DNA of 54,392 bases from Candidatus Dadabacteria bacterium (lineage in GTDB: Bacteria; Desulfobacterota_D; UBA1144; Nemesobacterales; Nemesobacteraceae), in contig JAJEGO010000018.1 of NCBI GenBank assembly GCA_022819805.1, positions 1-54,392 of the forward strand, read 5' to 3'. Made by a program: the position numbers and the translations under genes. Below are positions 18,862 to 26,803 of the stretch, in pieces. The number at the start of each line of letters is the position of its first letter. The stretch's first letter is position 1. The notes beneath the pieces were generated by a model. It was given only the letters and a program-made list of their open reading frames with translations. It was not told the DNA's origin and searched no databases.

Positions 18862-20310
18862 ATCGAGTCCCCCAAAGGGGTTCGGGTCGGCGCTCTCACG
18901 GATGACGGGTACCCCATTACCCTTGATGAAGAAGAAGGAAGCTTTCTTTACAGGAAGAAAACTATAGATATTACCGTCACGCGGGATGAAGAATGTACGT
19001 CCAACCCGGCTGTGATCATACCCATAAACATCCTTGACCGTGTCCTTAACCCCGGTGACCAGGAAATAGCCTTCGATCTCTCGGAAACCTCTTCCCAGGA
19101 TCCACCTTCCGGGTTCCGCATGGAGGGCTGCACTTTGGAAATAGATCCGGGAGTGAGACTCAGGACAACAGAGACAGTGACTGTATGCCTGCCCCCTGCC
19201 GATATTGAAGGGAAATCCTATATTCACCGTTATAACGACGAAGCAGAACAATGGGAACTTCTTCCCTCGCAATTGCAGACGGTTAACGATGATGAGCTTC
19301 TCTGCGCGGAGACAGACACCTTTTCCCCGTTCAGAGTTTCCGTTCCCGTGATTGAGTCAGCAGAAGGGGTTCGGGTCGGCGATCTCACGGATGACGGTTT
19401 CCCCATCACTCCCCTTGGAGAGGGAGGAAGCATGGTTTACGGACAGGGGACAATAGATCTTTCAGTTACCCGGGATCAATGCACATCGCCTGGAAATCCC
19501 GCACTGATCATGTCCCGAAGCATCCTCGACCGCGTAGAGGAGATAACCTTCGAGCTCTCGGAAACTTCTCCCCAGGACCCTCCTTCGGGGTTTCGTCTTG
19601 AGGGCTGCGCCGTGGAAATAGATCCGGGAGTAACACTTGGGGAGGGGGAGACCGCGGTTGTATGCCTGCCCCCTGCTGAGATTGAAGGGAAATCGTACGT
19701 TCACCGTTACGATGAAACAGAAGGTGAGTGGGAGAGTCTTCCCTCGCAACTTGAGACTGTTAACGGAGATGAGCTTCTCTGCGGGAATACGGATACGTTC
19801 TCCCTGTTCGGAGTTTTCCTCCCCGTAATAGAGTCAGCAGAAGGGGTTACCCACAGTGAAGACGAAGAAGGTGTTTTTTCCCTTACTCCCCTTGGAGAGG
19901 GAGGAAGCATGGTTTACGGAAAGAGAACTATAGATCTTTCAGTCACGCGGGATGTGGATCCCTCTTCAGGAGATCCCGCAATCATAGTGTCCCGCAATAT
20001 TCTTGACCGCGTAGAGGAGATCACCTTCGAGCTTTCGGAAGTCTCTCCATATGATCCCCCTCCGGGGTTTTATCTTTCGGGTTTCGCGGTGGGAGTGGAT
20101 CTGGGAGTCGCGCTTGGACAAGGAGAGACAGTGTCTGTGTGTCTTCCGTCTTCGGGAGGGGAGGAGGATATGTATTACCGTTACAATGAAGAATTGGGGG
20201 AGTGGGAAGTTCTCGAGTCGCAATTGGAGACTGTTAACGGAGAGGATGTTGTCTGCGGGGATGCGGGTGCGGTTTCCCTCTCGGGAGTTTTCGTTGAGGA
20301 AACGGGAGGG
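18862..20310 (+). repeat. Three tandem ~480-bp coding repeats
   Basis: Units start near 18862, 19351 and 19828. Each encodes a domain beginning IES(A/P)(K/E)GV, with ILDRV, FELSE, DPPSGF, CLPP and a closing YVHRY...WE.LPSQL.TVN.DELLC. Some DNA stretches are nearly identical between units, for example CCCCTTGGAGAGGGAGGAAG in units two and three, so the copies are either recent or under gene conversion. Confidence 0.85.
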
Positions 20311-20565
20311 TGCGCTATCGCCGCCGCGGGCGGGGAAGGGATAGTCCGGTGGCAGGGAGCAGTGCTTAACCTTCTATTTACCATATCCGTGCTGCTGCTC
20401 TTTCCGGGGATGAGAAAGCTTGGGGTCTATGACGGGAAGACGTCTGGATGAAGCAGAGATTTCAAATCAGCCTCAACTGACTTGAAAAGAAAAAATTTCC
20501 GGACAACCAATTTAATTCAAAAGCCAGCCATTTTAATCCGCTTCCTGCAAACACCGCTTGCGGAA

Positions 20566-20594
20566 TTGACTTTGTCCCCGCTATTAGCTTTATT
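20566..20594 (+). promoter_or_regulatory. Possible promoter of mqnC
   Basis: TTGACT (20566-20571), a 17-base spacer and TTTATT (20589-20594). It would start RNA only a few bases before the ATG at 20605, giving a nearly leaderless message. That fits the absence of a Shine-Dalgarno sequence there. Confidence 0.3.
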
Positions 20595-20604
20595 AATTTT
20601 CTCT

Positions 20605-21684
20605 ATGGGTTCGCTTGAAAATATCTACGCGAAGGTTTTTGAAGGTAAGCGGATATCGACCGACGAAGCCGCCTTGCTTCTCGCAAAGGCCGATCTCCTC
20701 CAGCTCGGTTCCCTGGCTGATATCGTAAGGAAAAAGTTTAATCCGGAGAACATAGTGACCTTCGTCGCGGACACGAACCCCAACTACACGAACGTCTGCG
20801 ACACGGAGTGCCTTTTCTGCGCCTTCTGGAGACCGCCGGGCGCCTACGACGCCTACACCCTGAGCGTCGACAAGGTGATTGAAATAATACGCACCTCGTA
20901 CCACAACGGCGCCACTACGGTCCTTCTGCAGGGCGGTCACAACCCAGAACTCAAGCTCGACTACTACATTGAAATCGTAAAAAAGGCCACGAAAGAGATA
21001 CCGGATCTTCATCTCCACGCCTTCTCCGCCCCGGAGATAGCCGCCATTGCCAAATATGAAAACCTCGATACCACATATGTGCTGCAGAGCCTCTGGGACG
21101 CGGGGTTAAGAACAATACCGGGAGGCGGAGCCGAGGTGCTGTCCAACAGGGCGAGAAGAGCGATAAGCCCTCTCAAGATAGACGCCGACACGTGGAGGAG
21201 AATCACCAGGGAAGCTCACCTTGTGGGCTTCAAGACGACCGCGACCATGATGTTCGGCCACCTTGAGGAGGACGAGGACATTATCGAGCACCTCCTCAGG
21301 ATAAGAGAGCTTCAGGATGAAACGGGGAATTTCCTGGCGTTTATCCCCTGGACGTTCAAGCCGAAAAACACCCTGCTTGAAAAAAGAATAAAGGACGAGG
21401 TCGGCGGGGAAAGATACCTCAGGGTTCTCTCGGTATGCAGGATATTCCTTGATAACTTCAAGCATGTGCAGGGATCCTGGTTTACCCAGGGAAAGAAAAT
21501 GGGTTCTATGTCCCTGCACTACGGCGCGAGCGACCTCGGCGGGACCCTTTACGACGAAAACGTCCTGGGGTGTGCCGAGAACAAGATCCGCTCGACCGTG
21601 GACGAACTCGTTCACATGATAAAAAGCGCAGGGTTTAACCCCGCGCAGAGAAATACCTATTATGAAATTCTGGAGCGGTTCTAG
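20605..21684 (+). CDS. mqnC: Cyclic dehypoxanthinyl futalosine synthase
   Basis: A radical SAM enzyme of the futalosine route to menaquinone. It closes dehypoxanthinyl futalosine into the spiro/cyclic product. From the ATG at 20605 (MGSLENIYAK) the protein has 359 residues. The iron-sulfur cysteines are C65, C69 and C72 in CDTECLFC, and LLQGGHNPEL, TIPGGGAEVL and TTATMMFGH are strong family blocks. A TTG at 20482 would add 41 hydrophobic residues atypical for the family, so I reject it. Other mqn genes are not in this window. There is no co-directional downstream partner. Confidence 0.92.
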   Translation: MGSLENIYAKVFEGKRISTDEAALLLAKADLLQLGSLADIVRKKFNPENIVTFVADTNPNYTNVCDTECLFCAFWRPPGAYDAYTLSVDKVIEIIRTSYHNGATTVLLQGGHNPELKLDYYIEIVKKATKEIPDLHLHAFSAPEIAAIAKYENLDTTYVLQSLWDAGLRTIPGGGAEVLSNRARRAISPLKIDADTWRRITREAHLVGFKTTATMMFGHLEEDEDIIEHLLRIRELQDETGNFLAFIPWTFKPKNTLLEKRIKDEVGGERYLRVLSVCRIFLDNFKHVQGSWFTQGKKMGSMSLHYGASDLGGTLYDENVLGCAENKIRSTVDELVHMIKSAGFNPAQRNTYYEILERF

Positions 21685-21757
21685 AGGCTATAATCCGGCC
21701 CCGCCTCGGCGACTCTAGTCTTCCCTTTCCCGTCCGCTTCCAGAGCAAACGGCTCGC

Positions 21758-22117
21758 TCATCGGTTGCCCCTGCCCGCGGGACCATTCAGCACGCTTCCC
21801 CAGTAACATGTCCGGACATAACCTTTTCCGATGCAGTTCTCACCCGTGCCGAAATTATAGTAATATCCCGTCCGGCTATCGTAAATCCAGGGATTGAAAT
21901 TGCTGTCGTAGCCCCTCATGTCCCCATCCGGTTCGACAGTCGCATTCCAGTACGCACCTGTTTTGGTGTCGAAGCCATGAACGGTCGTCCTGCCCTTGGA
22001 ATCCGTATTCCAATAGTAGCTGTTTCCCGAATACCAGTCGTGGCCCGTCCCGCTCTGGGCATATGCAGGCAGCGAAAACGCGGTCACTAACACAAGCAGT
22101 AACGGCAAGAACCTCAT
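21758..22117 (-). CDS. Small secreted Tyr/Gly/Trp-rich protein
   Basis: A 119-residue protein whose start at 22117 yields a clear signal peptide (MRFLPLLLVLVTAFSLPAYA, mature from QSGTG); the longer reading to 22276 adds an implausible leader. The mature part has repeated WYSGNSYYWNT-, GAYWNATV- and GYYYNFGTG-like turns, suggesting a small beta-rich domain, with two Cys near the end (ENCIG and RTCYW) that may pair. No family recognised. It is convergent with mqnC. Confidence 0.6.
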   Translation of the reverse strand: MRFLPLLLVLVTAFSLPAYAQSGTGHDWYSGNSYYWNTDSKGRTTVHGFDTKTGAYWNATVEPDGDMRGYDSNFNPWIYDSRTGYYYNFGTGENCIGKGYVRTCYWGSVLNGPAGRGNR

Positions 22118-22457
22118 TTTGCTAAGGTAACAGGTTTTAAGCGAGCCCGCAAAAAAGCAGACCGGGGAGGAAAACCAATATTTCATAATGGAGATTATCA
22201 AGCTAACTAGCCAAAGTCCCCTTTTCTCAAGTTTTTTCGGTAGGTTATGATACGGCGAAAAAATGGCAAAAAACAAGTTACCTTTGAGGGATTTCAGCGT
22301 GCCTCAGACCCTCTGTTTTGGTGTGTCACAAGTGCCTGAAATCATTAGGTCGCCATTTTCAGATTTTCGGGATCTGAGGGGTAAAGCCTCTGCGGTGACG
22401 GTAGCCAGTTACCCGTGTTTTTTATGAAGAGAAAAAATGAAAGGACAAGAAGTGGAA

Positions 22458-22721
22458 TTAACGAAAGATGAAATCAGGTGCGACAGGGCGCTTACCGGGG
22501 CGGTATGTGATGTATTCGGACGGCCTCGAGAAGGCTTTACGGAGGGCATCCTGTACGATACTGTCAGCCTCGTACTTAGCGGCGATTGTGTACGCTTTTT
22601 TAAGCTCACAGAACACCTCACAACTGACGCAACGTATCATGTCACTGCGACCTTCCTCCCTGACAAGTTTGGGGCGGCGGTTGCATCTACGGCATACAAG
22701 CTTCTTATTGACCGATTTCAT
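22458..22721 (-). CDS. Small zinc-ribbon protein
   Basis: An 87-residue basic protein with two Cys pairs, CRRC (residues about 10-13) and CVSC (about 31-34), the spacing of a zinc ribbon, followed by a helical tail ending PDFIFR. The regular CxxC pairing makes it more credible than the overlapping plus-strand ORFs at 22437 and 22468. No clear Shine-Dalgarno is visible. It lies at the left edge of the first accessory island; nucleic-acid binding is a guess from the fold. Confidence 0.45.
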   Translation of the reverse strand: MKSVNKKLVCRRCNRRPKLVREEGRSDMIRCVSCEVFCELKKAYTIAAKYEADSIVQDALRKAFSRPSEYITYRPGKRPVAPDFIFR

Positions 22722-22884
22722 GCTTCACAAACTACCCAGAGTCTGCGTAACTAGTCAAGTATGCCTCCGCCAGAAGTGTTAATGACAGATGGGATTGTCC
22801 GCTTTTATGTTTCATGGCATAATCATCGGACAGGACAATTATCAGAAAAGCAATTGCAAGAAATGTTATCTACGGAGGATATTA

Positions 22885-23451
22885 ATGATAAATGTTGTTA
22901 CTATTATCGCTTTATTCTTGGGTCCATTGGTGGCGGTGTGGATTGCCCGGAGAATGGAGGACAGGCGCGCAAAACACGAACGGCGTATGAGCGTCTTCCG
23001 TGCCCTTATGTCTACACGTAGCAACGCATTGTCTTTTGACCACGTCTCTGCGTTAAACCTCGTTGAAATTGAATTCTATGACAATCCTGAAGTAGTTAAG
23101 AAGTGGAAAGCGTACTTTGACGACCTAGTTGAATATCCCAGACTGGAAGATGAAAAAATATCGGAGGGTCTTAGCGACGCAGAGATTGCCAGGAGACAGG
23201 CGAATTATGACAAGAGAGTAAAAGAGGGTCGTTCAAAACTTCTCACCGAACTCCTTTACGAAATGGCTCAAGTTCTCGGCTACGAGAAGATTAAAGTTCT
23301 TGAGATTCTGGAAGGTAGCTACTTCCCTCAAGGATGGGGTCGCATCGAGGCTGAACAGGGACTCATAAGGCAATATGCTATTGACCTGTATTTTGGAAGA
23401 ACGGCATTGCCCGTGCTTGTGCGCTACGAAGAACCACCAACCAATGGATAA
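22885..23451 (+). CDS. DUF6680-like membrane-anchored protein
   Basis: A 188-residue protein starting at the ATG that follows a good ribosome site (ACGGAGGAT, 7 bases before). It has an N-terminal membrane helix (INVVTIIALFLGPLVAVWIA), then a basic stretch RRMEDRRAKHERRMSVFRALMSTR and a helical domain ending in LPVLVRYEEPP. The helix-plus-RALMSTR pattern matches the family called DUF6680, to my recollection; function unknown. The reading could extend upstream to 22789 but without a ribosome site. Confidence 0.65.
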   Translation: MINVVTIIALFLGPLVAVWIARRMEDRRAKHERRMSVFRALMSTRSNALSFDHVSALNLVEIEFYDNPEVVKKWKAYFDDLVEYPRLEDEKISEGLSDAEIARRQANYDKRVKEGRSKLLTELLYEMAQVLGYEKIKVLEILEGSYFPQGWGRIEAEQGLIRQYAIDLYFGRTALPVLVRYEEPPTNG

Positions 23452-23853
23452 CAAATCGTATATTTCCCCTCCATTTCTCTGCAAAAAATCGACCGTCCGT
23501 ATCTCGTAACTCGGTCCAAACACTGGAAAAATCACCTTCTTCAAAAAACTTTGAAAAAATTTTTAGTCTGGGTAATTAGCCGGGAAATGGCGATTCCATA
23601 ATGTTTTCAGGAAGTTAGACAAAAAACACAGAAATTCTTGGCTAGTTAGTTCGATAATCCCCTTCATAATATGTTGATTTATATCCATCCCAATTGTGGT
23701 ATATTGTTGATCTCCGCGTCTGGAAGGCTGTGGTGAATGCGCTCGTCCCCGTAAGCCACAGGTATGCGACTCACGCTGGCTTCCTTAATTGCGACCGATT
23801 ACGATGAATCGCCACTGTCATATACCCGCCCTCGTCTGCGGAGAAGCCAAAAC
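23452..23853 (+). other. Intergenic leader before the SIR2-like gene
   Basis: About 400 AT-rich bases with no convincing gene. It contains a TATATT at about 23699 that could be a -10 box, and an inverted repeat CTGTGG (23728-23733)/CCACAG (23756-23761) immediately before the ATG at 23764. That hairpin could hide that ATG from ribosomes, one more reason to prefer the GTG at 23854. Confidence 0.3.
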
Positions 23854-25008
23854 GTGAACCGACCCTCTTATCGTCTATTCGTACTCGGGGCTGGCTTCTC
23901 GGCCCCTGCGGGCCTGCCTTTGGGAAAGGATCTCCTTGAACGCGTCCGAGAGGATGTCCGAGACTTGTTTCAGCGCTTCGGCTGGAAAGGTACTCTGGAA
24001 CAGGAAATCGAAGAATGGTCCTCGCTGTATCCAGGTGAATCGATCGATCTGGAGCGCGTACTCGCATATAGCCACCGGAAGCACTATCTCGGTCTCCTAG
24101 GTCCCGACGAATACTTCGCAGATGGCAGCCGATCAATAGTCGCTATGCGGCAAGCAGTCCAACAGATACTCATTCAAGCAACTCCCAGCCCCACCCCGAA
24201 GCTCTACCGGGATTTTGCTCAGCGGCTTTGCCCCCGCGATGTTGTACTTACGTTCAACTACGACACTCTTTTGGAGCAAGCGCTCGATGACATCGGCAAG
24301 CCATACACCCTTACTCCCGAGTGGTGGCTCAAAACGAGCCGGGGTGACTCTGAACCAAAGTTCGTTGACCTCCTCAAGCTCCACGGGTCGATTGACTGGT
24401 ACGATCGCTACTACCTTGATGATGCTATGCGCTGGCACACCGAAGAGGGTAACGACGTACCGAACCGGGATCCGATCTTCGGCCCAGCTCCGACAGTTCT
24501 TTCGGAGCCTCTTTCACGAGGACAGACAGATGAGAGGTTCGGGAATCACATCCTGCCACGAGTTTTCCGCGTCCCCGACCACGCAACATACTTCCCCATC
24601 AAGGAGGGGGAAAACGTGTCAAGGGTCGTTCCCTTCTTTCTCCCGCCGGCGTACGACAAGCTGCTTGGGTACGCACCCATCCTGGATCTGTGGGAGAATC
24701 TTCATCGGAACCAGGATTATTCGTCTATCGTCATGATCGGCTACTCGATGCCTCCATATGACGGCTACGCATATGAGGCGCTGGGCCAACTCTTCGTTGA
24801 GTACCAACAGGGCGGCGATGCTACCGACTTGGAGCATCGGCGCGTGCCCATTCAACTGATCACGCTGGTTGATCCAGGGCAGCATGACCTCAAGCGTTTT
24901 CCGTTCCTAGATCCCGCCAAGACACGCATATGGAATCAAGGATTCTCCACAGATGCTCTCAACTGGATCGACTGGGGGGATGGCGCGGATCATCCCGTGG
25001 TTACATAA
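23854..25008 (+). CDS. SIR2-like domain protein (stand-alone, defence type)
   Basis: From GTG 23854, preceded by GGAGAAG, the protein has 384 residues; the ATG at 23764 would add 30 residues without a ribosome site. SIR2 landmarks are visible: LFVLGAGFSAPAGLP (NAD-binding Gly loop at the N-terminus), VLTFNYDTLLEQAL and LLKLHGSIDW, which carries the His of the family, plus SSIVMIGYSMPPYD in the second half. In phage defence (Thoeris ThsA, SIR2-APAZ, DSR) such domains degrade NAD. No partner gene (TIR, Argonaute, HerA) is adjacent, so the system is either single-gene, broken, or not defence. GC content is close to the host's. Confidence 0.82.
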   Translation: MNRPSYRLFVLGAGFSAPAGLPLGKDLLERVREDVRDLFQRFGWKGTLEQEIEEWSSLYPGESIDLERVLAYSHRKHYLGLLGPDEYFADGSRSIVAMRQAVQQILIQATPSPTPKLYRDFAQRLCPRDVVLTFNYDTLLEQALDDIGKPYTLTPEWWLKTSRGDSEPKFVDLLKLHGSIDWYDRYYLDDAMRWHTEEGNDVPNRDPIFGPAPTVLSEPLSRGQTDERFGNHILPRVFRVPDHATYFPIKEGENVSRVVPFFLPPAYDKLLGYAPILDLWENLHRNQDYSSIVMIGYSMPPYDGYAYEALGQLFVEYQQGGDATDLEHRRVPIQLITLVDPGQHDLKRFPFLDPAKTRIWNQGFSTDALNWIDWGDGADHPVVT

Positions 25009-25062
25009 CTTGGATGTGGCGGGAGCCAGTTCGGGTCGCGCCACAATCGAAAGATCGGCGCG

Positions 25063-25176
25063 GTGCCTTTCACAGCAAGAATCCCTAGGGAGGAGACCTT
25101 AGAAGCTATTCGTCAGGCGCTTTCGGGAAAAGGTCTTATCGAGTATAACGATGTTGATGAGCTCATGACTTTTGAG
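25063..25176 (+). pseudogene. C-terminal remnant of a RelB/DinJ-type antitoxin
   Basis: The translation ARIPREETLEAIRQALSGK, then GLIEYNDVDELM, matches the conserved tail of RelB/DinJ antitoxins (family pattern: P-N-E-E-T-L-x-A, G-K-G-L, Y-x-S-V-D-E-L). The N-terminal ribbon-helix-helix DNA-binding part is missing, and after about 38 residues the frame runs into unrelated sequence. No toxin ORF follows. It is therefore a decayed toxin-antitoxin unit marking the right edge of the first island. Confidence 0.6.
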
Positions 25177-25247
25177 CAAGTTTTTTCATGGGTTTGTCTA
25201 GTTATCGCTATAATTCCCTTAAAAACAGGCGGAAATAATGCCCGTTT

Positions 25248-25613
25248 TCACTCGGCAACGGCTATTATCCAGCTGTTTCCAGCGAAATCCACGCCGCAGA
25301 TGACTACCGGTCTCTGGGAGAAAACATAGTCAAAGAACTCAAGCGCGCTGCTTGTATGCACCGAGACCCCGAGATACTCCTCTAGATCCTCCGCGGAAAC
25401 ACCCGAACACTCAAAGGCGCAGAGCTCGAAGTCGACTGCCCCCTCTCGATTGACCGCCGCGGGGCGGGACGAAAAAGAAGCGCTCACGAGCGAGGTTTCT
25501 GAAGCAATTTCCATCCGCACGTCAAAGCCGCCGCCGAAAAGAAAGAAGACCTCGGCAAACACCTCGTCTATCGAGTTAAGATAAAACTCCCTTGCATGGG
25601 GCTTCGTATCCAT
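25248..25613 (-). CDS. Conserved-looking protein of unknown function, operon partner of KDPG aldolase
   Basis: A 121-residue acidic protein beginning MDTKPHAREFYLNS, with a beta-rich centre and no motif I recognise. Only two bases separate its ATG from the aldolase stop, so the two are almost certainly co-translated. The last residues reach into the edge of the accessory island (stop at 25248). Confidence 0.6.
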   Translation of the reverse strand: MDTKPHAREFYLNSIDEVFAEVFFLFGGGFDVRMEIASETSLVSASFSSRPAAVNREGAVDFELCAFECSGVSAEDLEEYLGVSVHTSSALEFFDYVFSQRPVVICGVDFAGNSWIIAVAE

Positions 25614-25615
25614 TT

Positions 25616-26227
25616 TTACGCGGAGAGCCGGGAGAACTCCTCTGCCCTTTGCTTTATGGACCGGTAGCCGTCTCCTCCGCCCAGAAGCGCGGTAGACACC
25701 CCGGCAAGCGCGGCTCCCGCCGAGAAATAATCCCGGATGTTGTCCGCGGTAATTCCTCCTGTGACCATGATATCCATAAACCCGAGAGGCTCCTTTATGG
25801 CCTTCACGTAACCCGGACCGAAACTCGAAGCGGGGAATATCTTCACGAAGTCCGCTCCGATGCTGCGGGCGTTAACCATCTCGGACGACGTGAAGGCGCC
25901 TGAGACCGCCGTGACGCCGTTTTTCCGGCAATACTCGATTATCCCGGGGTCGGTGTGCGGGGAAACTATGAAACGGGCCCCGCAACCGGACATCCGCTCG
26001 GCTGAATCACGGTCAAGGACCGTGCCCGCCCCGACGCATATTCCGTCCTCAGAGGCAAGTTCCCGAAGAAGTTTTTCAGAACCCGGAGAGATTGATATGA
26101 TCTCTATGATTCTTATCCCGCCGTCGACGCATCCCCTTGCGAATTCAAGAGATTTTTCGTAACTCGTGGATCTTATAACGGCCACGACCCTGTTTTTCTT
26201 CATGAATTCAATCGCAGTTTCTTCCAT
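25616..26227 (-). CDS. eda: KDPG/KHG aldolase (2-keto-3-deoxy-6-phosphogluconate aldolase)
   Basis: A class I aldolase that splits KDPG into pyruvate and glyceraldehyde 3-phosphate (Entner-Doudoroff), or cleaves related keto-hydroxy acids. The 203 residues form a TIM barrel. R19 in VIRS, E42 in IIEI and the Schiff-base lysine K129 in DFVKIFPAS are in place, as are GAGTV, VSPHTDP and MVTGGI. No edd or other Entner-Doudoroff gene is nearby, so the physiological substrate is uncertain. Confidence 0.88.
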   Translation of the reverse strand: MEETAIEFMKKNRVVAVIRSTSYEKSLEFARGCVDGGIRIIEIISISPGSEKLLRELASEDGICVGAGTVLDRDSAERMSGCGARFIVSPHTDPGIIEYCRKNGVTAVSGAFTSSEMVNARSIGADFVKIFPASSFGPGYVKAIKEPLGFMDIMVTGGITADNIRDYFSAGAALAGVSTALLGGGDGYRSIKQRAEEFSRLSA

Positions 26228-26304
26228 GGCGCGCGGTTTGAGGCTTAAGCACTTTTAAGGTACACTGAGACTGGCTTGCTTTAATGCCCATAAAGGGACA
26301 GATC

Positions 26305-26754
26305 ATGAAAAATTCGGAGCTCAGAACCGAAAACAAGATATCGCAATTCATAAAAAGAAGCAAAGAACTGGGGCTTAAGGTAACTCCCCAGAGAATAGCG
26401 ATATACAGGGAGCTTGCGGGAAGCATGCAGCACCCAAGCACCGAGATGATCTACAAGAACATAAAGGACTACTACCCGAACATATCCCTTACCACCGTGT
26501 ACAGAACGCTTGAGACATTCGAGAGGATGGGGCTCATATCCGTAGTCAACACCCTTTATCACGCCGCAAGATACGACGCCAACATGGAACCTCACCACCA
26601 CGTCGTATGCGTGAAATGCAAGAAGATAGAAGACCTCTACGACGACTCGATAGCTTACTCGGAACTTGACCCGCAAATAGACAATTACAAAATTCTTGGA
26701 TACTCGGTGCTTTTCAGCGGAATCTGCGAGGACTGCAAAACCCTTGACAGCTGA
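26305..26754 (+). CDS. Fur-family metal or peroxide regulator
   Basis: A 149-residue DNA-binding repressor of the Fur/PerR/Zur family. The winged-helix N-terminus carries VTPQRIAIYREL and SLTTVYRTLETFERMGL (recognition helix). The dimerisation part has HHHVVCVKC (His97-99, C102, C105) and CEDC (C141, C144), a four-Cys structural zinc site. The ATG at 26305 follows AAAGGGACAG; the ATG at 26284 would add seven residues. The metal specificity cannot be told. It is followed 49 bases later by a nitroreductase-like gene that it may control. Confidence 0.88.
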   Translation: MKNSELRTENKISQFIKRSKELGLKVTPQRIAIYRELAGSMQHPSTEMIYKNIKDYYPNISLTTVYRTLETFERMGLISVVNTLYHAARYDANMEPHHHVVCVKCKKIEDLYDDSIAYSELDPQIDNYKILGYSVLFSGICEDCKTLDS

Positions 26755-26803
26755 TGACCGGAAACCGGCCGTTCCTCGCAAGGCCGGCTAAAAGAGCGGA
26801 AAG

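Larger units (their letters stand above)
17927..20451 (+). pseudogene. Calx-beta and repeat-containing exported protein, frame-broken at a C9 tract (candidate phase-variable gene)
   Basis: The long frame is open from upstream of the C tract to 20451 but has only a TTG (18064) as internal start, which would remove the signal peptide. ATG 17927 reads MKPVCSTPPPI and stops at TAA 17960, straight after nine C. One extra C joins this ATG to the long frame and restores a signal peptide (PLTFSALSLAAFVLVLTIAA, cleavage near SASAQ). Domains by residue from 18064: Calx-beta (about 15-140), a SwmB-like beta domain (about 145-250), three repeats of about 160 residues (from 267), then GGCAIAAAGG, a hydrophobic helix and Arg/Lys, like a Cys-containing C-terminal sorting tail. 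It could be an adhesin or surface layer component. Alternatively this is a true frameshift or a sequencing error. Confidence 0.7.

Noticed and set aside
22293..22353. GATTTCAG/CTGAAATC inverted repeat near the left edge of the first island
   Set aside because: Eight-base arms 50 bases apart with no gene or duplicate; chance is likely, and no tRNA is there to serve as an attachment site.
22437..22782. Plus-strand ORFs over the small zinc-ribbon gene
   Set aside because: They lack family signatures, while the minus strand has two regular CxxC pairs.
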